From Elusimicrobiota bacterium (GTDB lineage Bacteria > Elusimicrobiota > Elusimicrobia > UBA1565 > JACRDR01): a stretch of 64,000 bases of DNA. Below, piece by piece: positions 50,982 through 59,474 of this stretch. The stretch lies in NCBI GenBank assembly GCA_016194745.1, contig JACQBA010000012.1, forward strand, positions 360,041 to 424,040, given 5' to 3'. The position numbers and the translations under genes were made by a program. The notes beneath the pieces are model-generated. The model made no database searches. It saw only the letters and a list, made by a program, of their open reading frames with translations, and had not been told where the DNA came from. The first letter of the stretch is position 1; every line of letters starts with the position of its first letter.

Positions 50982-52358
50982 TTGGAGAAAGCGGTGGAGG
51001 TCGGCGAAGGCAGCGGCGGCGCCCGCCGCACGGAGCAGGCGGCCAGAAAGCGCTACGGGCTGAAGATCGAGCCCGATCGCAGCGCTGCGTGGACGCTCCT
51101 GCCTCTCGCCGCCATCGTCGCCGCGGCGTGGTTCTGGAAAGGGGGCGGCGCCGGCAAGGGCGGAACTCCTTTTCCCAGGAAGCCCGCGGAGTTCGCCGAC
51201 GCGGCCACTATCGATAAGCGCCTCGAGGCGGTGGAAGCGAAGCTCAAGGCGGCTCCGGATGACATCCAGGCTCTTCTTGACGGCGGCATCCTCCGGTTCC
51301 AAAAGGGCGTGGACAATTATCCCGACGCCATCAACGAGCTCCACGAGGCGCGCCGATTGGGAGCCTCGGACCCGCGACTCTTCTATTACCTGGGAGTCAT
51401 GTATCAGGAGGAGGGTCTCTACGCGAAGGCCGCGGAAGAGTATGGCCGCTTCCTCCGCAACCGTCCCGCCGACGTCGAGACGCGGATGCTCCTGGCGAAG
51501 CTTCAATTCCAGGCGGGCCAATACGAGGACGCCGCGGCGCAGTACCGGCGTCTGCTCGAGTTCCGGCCCAAGGACGCAGTCGTCGCCGAGAACCTCGCCT
51601 TGAGCCTCTGGAGATCGGGCAAGCGGGACGACGCGGCGACCGGATTGACGGCCCTCGCCGCGAAAGACCCGCTGGCTCGCCGGCGCGCGGAGTATTTCCT
51701 CGGACAGATCGCCTACGAAGGCAAGGACTTCAAAGGGGCGCTGAGGCACTTCATGAACGTGCTGCCCGTCGACGCAACGCCGAGCCTCGGCCTGCCGCCG
51801 GAAGAGGTCCACGCGGCGCTGGCCGCGAACTTCGAGAAGAACAAGCTTTTGAAGGAAGCGAAGTACCACTTAGAGAAGGTCGTCGAGCTCGATCCGAAGA
51901 ACTCCTCGGCCAAGAGCTCCTTGAAGACGGTGAGCGCCGCCCTGGACAAGGCCGAACGCGCCGCCAAGGCGCAGCGCGACAAAGCGGAGCGCGCCGCGAA
52001 GGCCGCGCGCGACAAGGCGGAGCGCGCCGAGAAGGCGGCTCGCCAGAAGGCGGAACGCGCCGAGCGCGCCGAGAAGGCCGCCCGCGAAAAGGCGGAACGG
52101 GCCGCCCGCCGCAAGGAGAAGGCCGGCAAGACCGAGACGCCCGCGGAGAAGCCCGCCGACAAGGCTCAAGCCGACAAGGCCGCCGCCGAAAAGGCCTCTG
52201 CCGAAAAAGTCGCGGCCGAAAAAGTCGCCGCGGAGAAGACCGCCGCCGACAAGGCCGCCGCGGAGAAAGCTGCGGCCGAGAAGAGCGAGCAGCCGCCCGC
52301 CGCATCTAATTCTACCGAGAACTCCGCCGCAACGGATAAACCCAAGACCAACCCGTGA
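50982..52358 (+). CDS. TPR protein with membrane anchor and Lys/Ala-rich tail (458 aa)
   Basis: TTG start at 50982, three bases after the S1 gene. One TM at about 36-52 (AAWTLLPLAAIVAAAWFW), then TPR units (about 85-300: DPRLFYYLGVMYQEEGLYAK; RMLLAKLQFQAGQYEDAAAQ; EEVHAALAANFEKNKLLKEA). From about residue 318 the protein is a highly repetitive Lys/Ala/Glu tail (KAERAAKAARDKAERAEKAA), like the TolA stalk. It may link the inner membrane to outer-membrane partners. The stop overlaps the start of the next, outer-membrane gene. Confidence 0.78.
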   Translation: MEKAVEVGEGSGGARRTEQAARKRYGLKIEPDRSAAWTLLPLAAIVAAAWFWKGGGAGKGGTPFPRKPAEFADAATIDKRLEAVEAKLKAAPDDIQALLDGGILRFQKGVDNYPDAINELHEARRLGASDPRLFYYLGVMYQEEGLYAKAAEEYGRFLRNRPADVETRMLLAKLQFQAGQYEDAAAQYRRLLEFRPKDAVVAENLALSLWRSGKRDDAATGLTALAAKDPLARRRAEYFLGQIAYEGKDFKGALRHFMNVLPVDATPSLGLPPEEVHAALAANFEKNKLLKEAKYHLEKVVELDPKNSSAKSSLKTVSAALDKAERAAKAQRDKAERAAKAARDKAERAEKAARQKAERAERAEKAAREKAERAARRKEKAGKTETPAEKPADKAQADKAAAEKASAEKVAAEKVAAEKTAADKAAAEKAAAEKSEQPPAASNSTENSAATDKPKTNP

Positions 52359-55297
52359 TGGCCAGCTACGGCTCCGCGGTAGCGGCGCTCCTGGTCCTCC
52401 TGAGCCCGTCGGCGCGCCCGCTCCGGGCGCAGGGGTTCGGCCAAAACCACGTCGTCCTGCGCGATTTCGAATGGAAGGTCCGGTCGACCGAGCATTTCGA
52501 CATCCACTATTACGAGGGTTCCGCCAACCTGGTCCCCGCCGCGGCGGAGATTCTGGAGCGCTCCTACAAGCGGATCTCCTCGCAGCTCGGCACGGGATTC
52601 AAGGAGAAGCGGCCGTTCTTTCTCTACGCCAATACCAACGAGTTCCAGCAGTCCAATATCGTCGAGACGAGCGACGGCACCGGCGGCGTCACCGAGCCTT
52701 CGAAAGACCGGTTCATGGTCTACAACGACGGTTCGCAGCAGTGGCTCGACGACGTGACGACCCACGAGCTCGTCCACGTCTTCCAATACAGCGTCCTGGT
52801 CTCCGGGTTTTGGAAATCGGTGCGCATCCTCAAGACGATCGTGTATCCGCTGTGGATGATGGAAGGCATGGCCGAGTATTTCACCGCCGGCTTGGACGAC
52901 ACGACGGGCGAACAGTACGTGCGGGACGCCGCGACCTCGGGCGGGCTCATCCCGCTCTACAAGCTCGAGCATTTCAGCGCGCTCAAGCCGCATCAGGTCA
53001 CGTTGGCCTACAAGAGCGGCGCCGCGGTCATGCGCTTCCTGGCGACTCAATACGGGAAGGAGAAGATCGGAAAGATGCTCAAGATGTTCGAGGCGCGATT
53101 CGAGGCCTCGTCCGTGCTGCAGGATCTCATCGGAACCGATCTGATGACGTTCGATCGGAAATGGAGGGAATACGAGGAGGAGCGCGGCCGAAAGACGGTG
53201 CGCGACCAGCGGCTCAAGGAGCCCTGGGAGTTCGGCGTCGCCCTCACGACGTCGACGGGATTTTTGCCCGAGTTCAATTCCGCGCCGGTCCTGACTCCCG
53301 ACGGAAGGATGTTGGCTTATCTCTCGTCCAGCAAGGGATTCCCGTCGCAGGTGATGATCAAGGATCTCGCGGACAAGCGGACTCGGGCCGCCGTCGCCTT
53401 CGAGTATTCCCGTATCGAGAACATCTCGAGCGGCAACTTCACCAACCTCTCGCGCGTCCTCGCGATGTCGCCGAACGGGCGCTGGCTGGCGTTCGGAGCC
53501 CAGAAGAACCACCGGCATTCGCTTTTTTTCTACGACCTAAAGACGCGCCGCCTGAAGAAGGTGGCGTTGCCGGGCCTGACGTCCGCCCAGCAGCCCGCGT
53601 TCTCGCCCGACGGCTCGCGGATCGCGTTTTCGGGGATGAAGGACGGGCTTACCGACATCTACGTCCTCGACGTCAAGACGGACCAGATCTCCGCGGTGAC
53701 GTCGGACCCTCAGGACGATCAGTCGCCGTCGTTCTCGCCGGACGGGCAGTCGATCGTCTATTCCTCGGAGGTCCATGTCCCTGGATCGGATATGCCCTAT
53801 CAGCGGAGGCTCTACCGGCTTTCTCTCAAGGACGGTTCGATGCAGAGGCTGGTCGACGTTCCTGGGGCGGCGCGCGATCCCGTCTACTCCGCGGACGGAT
53901 CGCGCATCCTGTTCACGGTGGAAGGATGGGGATTCACGGACGTCTACGAGCTCGAGTCCTCGCGCCGGACGGTGACGCGGCTGACCCGCACGATCGCCGG
54001 CGCCTTTACGCCGACGTACGCCGCCAACGGGGACGTCGTGTTCGCCTCTTTCCGGCGCGGCAACGTCCATGTCTATCGAGCGCCCCGCGGCGGCCTGCTG
54101 GCCGAACCGGTGACAGAGCGGGCCGCTGGAAGGTCCGTGACGTGGTTCGAGCCTCAGCCTCCTTCCGAGTCGCCCCAAGCGAAGGCGCCGCTCCTCAGAG
54201 GATTGCCGGGGATGAACTCCGCGGAAGGCGGCCCCGAGACCGTGAGCGTCTCGACGGCGCCCTTCCTGACGCCGCCGAGGCCTTTCAAGGATTCGGCGAG
54301 CACGGATCTGTTCCTGCCCGCAGCCTACTATTCCTCGCCGGGGGGATTGTTCTGGACGAGCTACTGGCAGGGATCGGACATGCTAGGGAACCATCAAGGG
54401 ACGGCCATTGTCTCCTACAACTCGGGCGCGCGCTTTTTGAACTATCAAACGCAGTACGCCTACAACCGGTATCGGCCGCAGTTCGCGCTGGGCGCCTTCG
54501 GGGTGCGCGAGGAGAACTTAGTCGACCTGGCGAGCGGGTTTCGGACCGACGTCACGCAGCACACGCAGGTCGGCGCGGTGCGCTATCCCCTCGACCGCTT
54601 CCACCGGGTGGAACTGACGGCCGGTGCCGTCACAGAAAGGCGCGGATACCCCGCGATCGTGGGTTCCAGCACGAGGAGGGATGCGAGGATCTGGTCGACA
54701 TCCTTCGTGCGGGACACGGTCGGGGGCCGCTATCTCGTCGAGACGCGCGGCTCGCGGTTGTGGGCGAACTACTATCGCGCGGTGCCCGTGCTGGGCGGGC
54801 ATACCGAGACGTCCACGGTGTCCGGAGAGGCACACCAGCTTCTGCCTACCGGGGACATGAGTACCCTTGCGTTGCGGGCCTACGGGGCGAACTCGCTCGG
54901 CCGGGAGCCGCAGGGCTTCGTCCTGGGCGGTCTGGGAGGGGTGCGGGGCTACGGTCGCAGCACCGTCGACAATGTCGGCACCCGGATCGCCGTCGCCAAT
55001 GCGGAGTACCGATTCCCGATATTCAAGAATCTGGACTACTACATGTGGTATATTTTCCCCGATCTTTATTTTAAGGCGATCACCGGCGCGATCTTCACGG
55101 ACGCGGGCTATGCTTGGGACTCAAAGCACGAGCTCGCCCAATCGCGCTGGAATACGATCCGGAACTCATATGGAGCCGAGCTGCGCATCCACACGTTCAT
55201 CCTCCAGCTCTTCCAGCTTGTGGTCACCTTCGACTATGCGCGCCGGACGACCTCTCCTGGGGGCATCTTCTATGTCTACGTTGGAGCCTTGTATTGA
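52355..55297 (+). CDS. Metallopeptidase/beta-propeller/outer-membrane barrel protein (980 aa)
   Basis: GTG at 52355 or ATG at 52358; signal peptide to about residue 26. Residues 35-290 form a gluzincin peptidase domain with HELVH (137-141) and third ligand E170 in WMMEGMAEYFTAG. Residues about 300-600 are TolB/WD40-like beta-propeller repeats (AFSPDGSRIAFSGMKDGLTD; SFSPDGQSIVYSS; VYSADGSRILFT). From about 650 to the end is a 16-strand-type Omp85/BamA barrel: GGLGGVRGYGRSTV is the L6 motif (VRGF/Y) and the last residue is aromatic (GALY). A single chain thus joins periplasmic peptidase, propeller and outer-membrane pore. Confidence 0.85.
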   Translation: MMASYGSAVAALLVLLSPSARPLRAQGFGQNHVVLRDFEWKVRSTEHFDIHYYEGSANLVPAAAEILERSYKRISSQLGTGFKEKRPFFLYANTNEFQQSNIVETSDGTGGVTEPSKDRFMVYNDGSQQWLDDVTTHELVHVFQYSVLVSGFWKSVRILKTIVYPLWMMEGMAEYFTAGLDDTTGEQYVRDAATSGGLIPLYKLEHFSALKPHQVTLAYKSGAAVMRFLATQYGKEKIGKMLKMFEARFEASSVLQDLIGTDLMTFDRKWREYEEERGRKTVRDQRLKEPWEFGVALTTSTGFLPEFNSAPVLTPDGRMLAYLSSSKGFPSQVMIKDLADKRTRAAVAFEYSRIENISSGNFTNLSRVLAMSPNGRWLAFGAQKNHRHSLFFYDLKTRRLKKVALPGLTSAQQPAFSPDGSRIAFSGMKDGLTDIYVLDVKTDQISAVTSDPQDDQSPSFSPDGQSIVYSSEVHVPGSDMPYQRRLYRLSLKDGSMQRLVDVPGAARDPVYSADGSRILFTVEGWGFTDVYELESSRRTVTRLTRTIAGAFTPTYAANGDVVFASFRRGNVHVYRAPRGGLLAEPVTERAAGRSVTWFEPQPPSESPQAKAPLLRGLPGMNSAEGGPETVSVSTAPFLTPPRPFKDSASTDLFLPAAYYSSPGGLFWTSYWQGSDMLGNHQGTAIVSYNSGARFLNYQTQYAYNRYRPQFALGAFGVREENLVDLASGFRTDVTQHTQVGAVRYPLDRFHRVELTAGAVTERRGYPAIVGSSTRRDARIWSTSFVRDTVGGRYLVETRGSRLWANYYRAVPVLGGHTETSTVSGEAHQLLPTGDMSTLALRAYGANSLGREPQGFVLGGLGGVRGYGRSTVDNVGTRIAVANAEYRFPIFKNLDYYMWYIFPDLYFKAITGAIFTDAGYAWDSKHELAQSRWNTIRNSYGAELRIHTFILQLFQLVVTFDYARRTTSPGGIFYVYVGALY

Positions 55298-56525
55298 ATA
55301 TCGCGGAGACCGCCTAGCCGTCGACGGCGTGCCGCTCGAGCGCATCGCCAAGGACGTCGGCACTCCGGCGTACGTCTACTCGGCCGAGGAGATTCAGCAG
55401 CGGTTCGCGGCCTTGGACGCGGCGTTCTCCTTCCGCGATCATCTCATCTGCTATGCGATGAAGGCGAACCCGAGCCTGTCGATCTGCCGACTTCTCGCCA
55501 AGCTCGGCGCGGGCGCGGACGTCGTTTCCGGCGGCGAGTTCCGGCGCGCCGTCGAGGCCGGCATCGATCCTCGGAAGGTCGTCTTCTCCGGGGTCGGCAA
55601 GACCGACGACGAGATCGCCTACGCGCTCCGAAAGAGGGCTCTCGCGCTCAACGTGGAGTCTCAAGAAGAGCTCGACGCCGTGGCCAGGGTCGCCGGACGC
55701 CTCGGCGTGACGGCGCGCTTCACGGTCCGTCTCAACCCGAACGTTGACGCCGGCACTCACCGCCACATCACGACCGGCCGGCACGACAACAAGTTCGGGA
55801 TCGACTTTCGCGGCGCCCTCGAGCTCTACGGCCGCGCCCAAAAGGACCGCAGAGTGAAGGCCGTCGGCATCCAGAGCCACATCGGTTCGCAGATCACCCA
55901 GGTCAAGCCCTACCGCGAGGCTCTGTCCGTCATCCTCACGCTCGCCGAGCGCCTCGCCCGGCGCGGACAGAAGCTCGAGTACATTGATATGGGCGGCGGC
56001 ATCGGGATCACCTATCGCGACGAAGTGCCCATGCCTCTCGAGACGCTGGCGAAGGAAGTGCGCAGTCAGCTCTCGGTCTGGCCGGGCCTAAAATTGCTCC
56101 TCGAGCCGGGGCGGTTCCTCACCGCGGATTCCGGCGTCCTGATCACGCGCGTCCTCTACAGGAAGCGCACCGAAAGCACTCGGTTTGTCATCGTCGACGC
56201 GGCGATGAACGACCTGCTGCGGCCGGCTCTGTACGAGGCGTACCATCCGATCGTGCCGGTGCGCCGGACCCGCTCGGCGGCCGTGCCCGTCGACGTCGTC
56301 GGACCCGTCTGCGAAACGTCGGACTGCTTCGCGAAGGCGCGGCCGATGCCGTGGCCGTCCCAGGGAGACCTGTGGGCGGTGCTCAAGGCGGGCGCCTACG
56401 GATTTTCCATGGCGTCCACGTACAACTCGAGGCCTCGCCCGCCGGAGGTGCTCGTCAGCGGCGGTTCGTACCGCGTCATCCGCGCCCGGGAAACCTTCGA
56501 GGACCTCGTGCGGCATGAGCGCTGA
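55272..56525 (+). CDS. lysA: Diaminopimelate decarboxylase
   Basis: 417 residues from the ATG at 55272, which overlaps the barrel gene by 26 bases; a TTG three codons on is also possible. PLP Lys in ICYAMKANPSLS, glycine-rich phosphate loop around IDMGGGIGI, LLEPGRFLTADSG and the second-subunit Cys in VCETSDCFAK. It converts meso-DAP to lysine, supporting a DAP-containing cell wall. Overlaps the methyltransferase gene by 11 bases. Confidence 0.95.
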   Translation: MSTLEPCIEYRGDRLAVDGVPLERIAKDVGTPAYVYSAEEIQQRFAALDAAFSFRDHLICYAMKANPSLSICRLLAKLGAGADVVSGGEFRRAVEAGIDPRKVVFSGVGKTDDEIAYALRKRALALNVESQEELDAVARVAGRLGVTARFTVRLNPNVDAGTHRHITTGRHDNKFGIDFRGALELYGRAQKDRRVKAVGIQSHIGSQITQVKPYREALSVILTLAERLARRGQKLEYIDMGGGIGITYRDEVPMPLETLAKEVRSQLSVWPGLKLLLEPGRFLTADSGVLITRVLYRKRTESTRFVIVDAAMNDLLRPALYEAYHPIVPVRRTRSAAVPVDVVGPVCETSDCFAKARPMPWPSQGDLWAVLKAGAYGFSMASTYNSRPRPPEVLVSGGSYRVIRARETFEDLVRHER

Positions 56526-57339
56526 GCGGCCCGTCTCCTCGAGCCGCTACGACGAAAGCTACTACCTCCAGAACTGCGGAGGCTCCGAGTTCTTCTCGCG
56601 CTACGGCGCCGAGATTCTAAAGCCCCAGCTCGCCTACTCCTTCAAGCGCGCCGGCGTCGCCCCCGGCATGAGCGTCCTCGACATCGGCTGCGGCCGCGGC
56701 GAGATCCTTTTTCACGTGCGCCGGGCCGGAGCCGCCGGCGTCGGCACCGACTATGCCGAGCCGGCGCTGCGGATCGCGGCGGACGTTTCGGGCTGTCCCG
56801 TGCTTCTATGCGACGCGAAGAGCCTTCCTTTCGCCGACGCGGCCTTCGACCGCGTCTTCCTGCTGGGCGTCATGGACCATCTGCTCGACTGGGAGCTGGA
56901 AAAGTCCTTCGCTGAGATCCGCCGCGTCCTCAAGCCCGGGGGGAAGGTCGTGATCCATACCTGCTGTAACCGGCTCTACTACAAGAGACTGACGTACGGG
57001 GCGCGCCGAGTCCTGGCTCGCGGCCTGGGCGCTCTCGGCCTTCCGGTGCGCGAGCCGTCGCCGCCGCGCTCGGGTGAGGACGAGGCGCTGCACGTCAACG
57101 AGCATTCATTGGGCTCCCTGCGGTCCTTCTTTCAAAGGACGCTCTGGCTCGCCGAAGTGGAGCCGCGGCCGAATTACAAGCTGGCCGTGCGCGAGATCTA
57201 CGGCGAATCGCTGCCGGCGGATTTTCCGCTGAAGCCGGCGTCCGCGTGGCGCATCGCGGCTCACCGCCTGTTCTTGTGGCATCCGCTGCTGCGGGCGATC
57301 CTCGCGCGCGAGTTCTTCTGCATCGCCACGCCGGCATGA
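56515..57339 (+). CDS. Class I SAM-dependent methyltransferase (274 aa)
   Basis: Motif I VLDIGCGRGEILFHV (about 54-68), motif II near VGTDYAEPALRIA, and post-II LPFADAAFDRVFLLGVMDHL, then LKPGGKVVIHT. This is the Methyltransf_11 pattern. The C-terminal part (about 160-274) is less typical and hydrophobic near the end (WHPLLRAILAREFFCIA). Substrate unknown; the following YfhO-like genes suggest modification of a lipid-linked or surface glycan. ATGA overlap with the next gene. Confidence 0.85.
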   Translation: MSAERPVSSSRYDESYYLQNCGGSEFFSRYGAEILKPQLAYSFKRAGVAPGMSVLDIGCGRGEILFHVRRAGAAGVGTDYAEPALRIAADVSGCPVLLCDAKSLPFADAAFDRVFLLGVMDHLLDWELEKSFAEIRRVLKPGGKVVIHTCCNRLYYKRLTYGARRVLARGLGALGLPVREPSPPRSGEDEALHVNEHSLGSLRSFFQRTLWLAEVEPRPNYKLAVREIYGESLPADFPLKPASAWRIAAHRLFLWHPLLRAILAREFFCIATPA

Positions 57340-59474
57340 TCCGGCCTCGCGATCTTGCGCCGCTTCTGCTGCTGCTGGCGACGTCGTGCGCGCTCCTCTC
57401 TCCGGTGCTGTTCACGCCGCGGGCCTACTTTTTTCAGGACGTCACGCACATCAACTTCGCCTGGCGAACCCTCACGGCCGAGCAGCTTCAGCGCGGGCTG
57501 GCGCCGTTGTGGAATCCGTACTCGAACTTCGGAGCCCCGCTGTTGGGCAATTTCCAAACGGGCGTTCTCTTTCCGCCGTCGGTCATTTTTGACCTCTTCC
57601 CTTTCCCGCACGCGCTCGGGTGGTATCTCCTTTTCGCGTACGCGCTCGGCGGCGGGGGCGCCTACCTGTGGCTGCGCGCGCTGGGCTTGTCTCGAGCGTC
57701 ATGCCTGGGCGGAGCGGCGGCGTTCTCGTTTTCCGGCTATTTCGTGAGCCATACCCAGTTTCCGAACTTGATCGGCACGCTCGCCTGGTTCCCGTGGCTG
57801 TTCCTGCTCAGCGGGACGCCGGCCCTCCTGGCGTTGGCGGTCGCGCTGTGCTTCCTTTCGGGCTATCCGCCGATCTGGGCGGGTCTGATGGGCGCGCTAT
57901 TCGGGCTCCGCTGGATTTGGCCGACGCCGCGCGACGCGGGCGTCCTGCGCCACTACGGAGGCATGCTCGCTGGGGCGCTCGCCGGGACGATGCTGTGCGC
58001 GGCCGCCCTCCTGCCGGGTCTCGAGCTCGCGCGGCGGTCCGGACGGGGCGCGGTCCTGCCGCTGAAGGAGCGTACGGTCTTGTCGTATGAGCCATTCGAG
58101 CTCGCCTCGCTCGTCCACCCGGAGCTGGCGAGGGCGCTGGCGCGCCGACTGCAGGAGCCCCATCCCGGCCTACAGCAGGTCGTTTGGGAGCACGACGGCA
58201 CAGTGACGAGATTCTCCTTTCCGACCGGGCACATCGATCCCTTGGAGGATCCGGCGGGCGCGAAGATCACGAGTTGGAAGAGCGGCTACGTCGGGTTCGG
58301 CGCCGCGGCCGCCGCGCTGGTCGGCGCCGCGGCCTTCGCGCTTGCCGCGCCGGCCGAGGCCGCGGCGCTCGCGGCGTTCGTCGCCACGGCGTGCGTCGTC
58401 ATGCTGGGCAACACGACGGCCCTGTCCAGCTGGGCGTGGCTCCGGCTTCCGGGCTTGAGCTTCCTTCGGGGTCCGGGGCGGTTGAGCTACCTCGTCCTGT
58501 GCGCGGCCATTCCATTGGCCGCGATGGGCCTTGAACGCATCCGGCGCCTTGCCGGCGCGCGCGGCCGAGTCGCGGCCTGGGCTGCCGCGGTCGGCGCGAT
58601 CGGCATCCTTGCGGAGCTCGTCTGCTTAGGCTGGGGCTTCTATCCCACCATCTCCAAGAGCGACTACGCCGTGCCGGGTCCGCTCGTCGAGTTTCTGCGA
58701 CGCGAGCTGAACGGAGATCGATTTTTCAGCCTGATCGGGACGGAGGTGTCGTCTCTGAACAAGGAGGATCCGTCGCCCGAGTACCGCGCGTACCGGGAGT
58801 CGGTCTTCAAGGCCTACCGGCAGAAGCTCTTCGGCATCAGCAACGCTTCCTTCCATCTCGCGGCCGGAAGCGGGGAGTTTGAGCCCCTGGTGTTCTCGGG
58901 AACGGAGCGGGTCCAGGACGCTATGAAAAACGCGCCCGAGCCGAAGCGTCCGGGACTGATGCGCTGGACCGATACGCGTTTTCTCTTCGACTTCAAGCCG
59001 CCGCGCGCGCCCGGACTGCTCCAGCGAGGCCGCGCGTTTTGGCATCTTGTCGAGACGAAGCGTCCGGTCGGACGCGCCTATTGGTTTCCAGAGTCCTGGC
59101 GCGAACGCCTCGCGGGCGGCATACAGGAAATGCCCGAGGACGCCCCGGGCGAGCGATGGACGATGGAGCGCCTCCGGGAGGATCGTTCGCGGATCGTGGG
59201 AGCCGCGAAGGAGCCCGGGATTCTCTATCTTGCGGAGCCGCGATATCCCGGCTGGAGCGCGTACGTGAACGGCCGCCCCGCCGCGATTGAGAACGCGTTG
59301 ACCGCGTTCTCCAGGATATCGCTGCCGGAGGGGACCGTGCGCGTCGACCTCCTCTATCGGCCCGCCTCCTGGCGCTTCGGCGCGCTGCTGACGATCCTGA
59401 CTCTCGCGCTCTTCGCCGCCTTCGGCGGACGGCGGCTGATGTCCTTCCAACAGCGCCCGGGAGCCGCCGCGTGA
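57336..59474 (+). CDS. YfhO-family polytopic membrane protein, copy 1 (712 aa)
   Basis: Start at the ATG at 57336. About 10-12 membrane helices in the first 430 residues, with the YfhO/GT-C hallmark loop LAPLWNPYSNFGAPLLGNFQ after TM1 and LPGLSFLRGPGRLSYLVLCA later. The C-terminal soluble part ends in a YfhO-type beta domain (YPGWSAYVNGRPAAIENALT ... VDLLYRP). YfhO relatives are proposed GT-C-fold glycosyltransferases acting on undecaprenyl-linked sugars, for example lipoteichoic acid glycosylation. Activity here is not proven. GTGA overlap with copy 2. Confidence 0.8.
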   Translation: MIRPRDLAPLLLLLATSCALLSPVLFTPRAYFFQDVTHINFAWRTLTAEQLQRGLAPLWNPYSNFGAPLLGNFQTGVLFPPSVIFDLFPFPHALGWYLLFAYALGGGGAYLWLRALGLSRASCLGGAAAFSFSGYFVSHTQFPNLIGTLAWFPWLFLLSGTPALLALAVALCFLSGYPPIWAGLMGALFGLRWIWPTPRDAGVLRHYGGMLAGALAGTMLCAAALLPGLELARRSGRGAVLPLKERTVLSYEPFELASLVHPELARALARRLQEPHPGLQQVVWEHDGTVTRFSFPTGHIDPLEDPAGAKITSWKSGYVGFGAAAAALVGAAAFALAAPAEAAALAAFVATACVVMLGNTTALSSWAWLRLPGLSFLRGPGRLSYLVLCAAIPLAAMGLERIRRLAGARGRVAAWAAAVGAIGILAELVCLGWGFYPTISKSDYAVPGPLVEFLRRELNGDRFFSLIGTEVSSLNKEDPSPEYRAYRESVFKAYRQKLFGISNASFHLAAGSGEFEPLVFSGTERVQDAMKNAPEPKRPGLMRWTDTRFLFDFKPPRAPGLLQRGRAFWHLVETKRPVGRAYWFPESWRERLAGGIQEMPEDAPGERWTMERLREDRSRIVGAAKEPGILYLAEPRYPGWSAYVNGRPAAIENALTAFSRISLPEGTVRVDLLYRPASWRFGALLTILTLALFAAFGGRRLMSFQQRPGAAA

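Noticed and set aside
49761..51869. 702-residue minus-strand frame
   Set aside because: Antisense to the S1 and TPR genes, no signal or domain.
51960..52290. Possible tandem repeat or CRISPR-like array
   Set aside because: The repetition is codon-level, encoding a Lys/Ala/Glu-rich tail; no conserved repeats with unique spacers.
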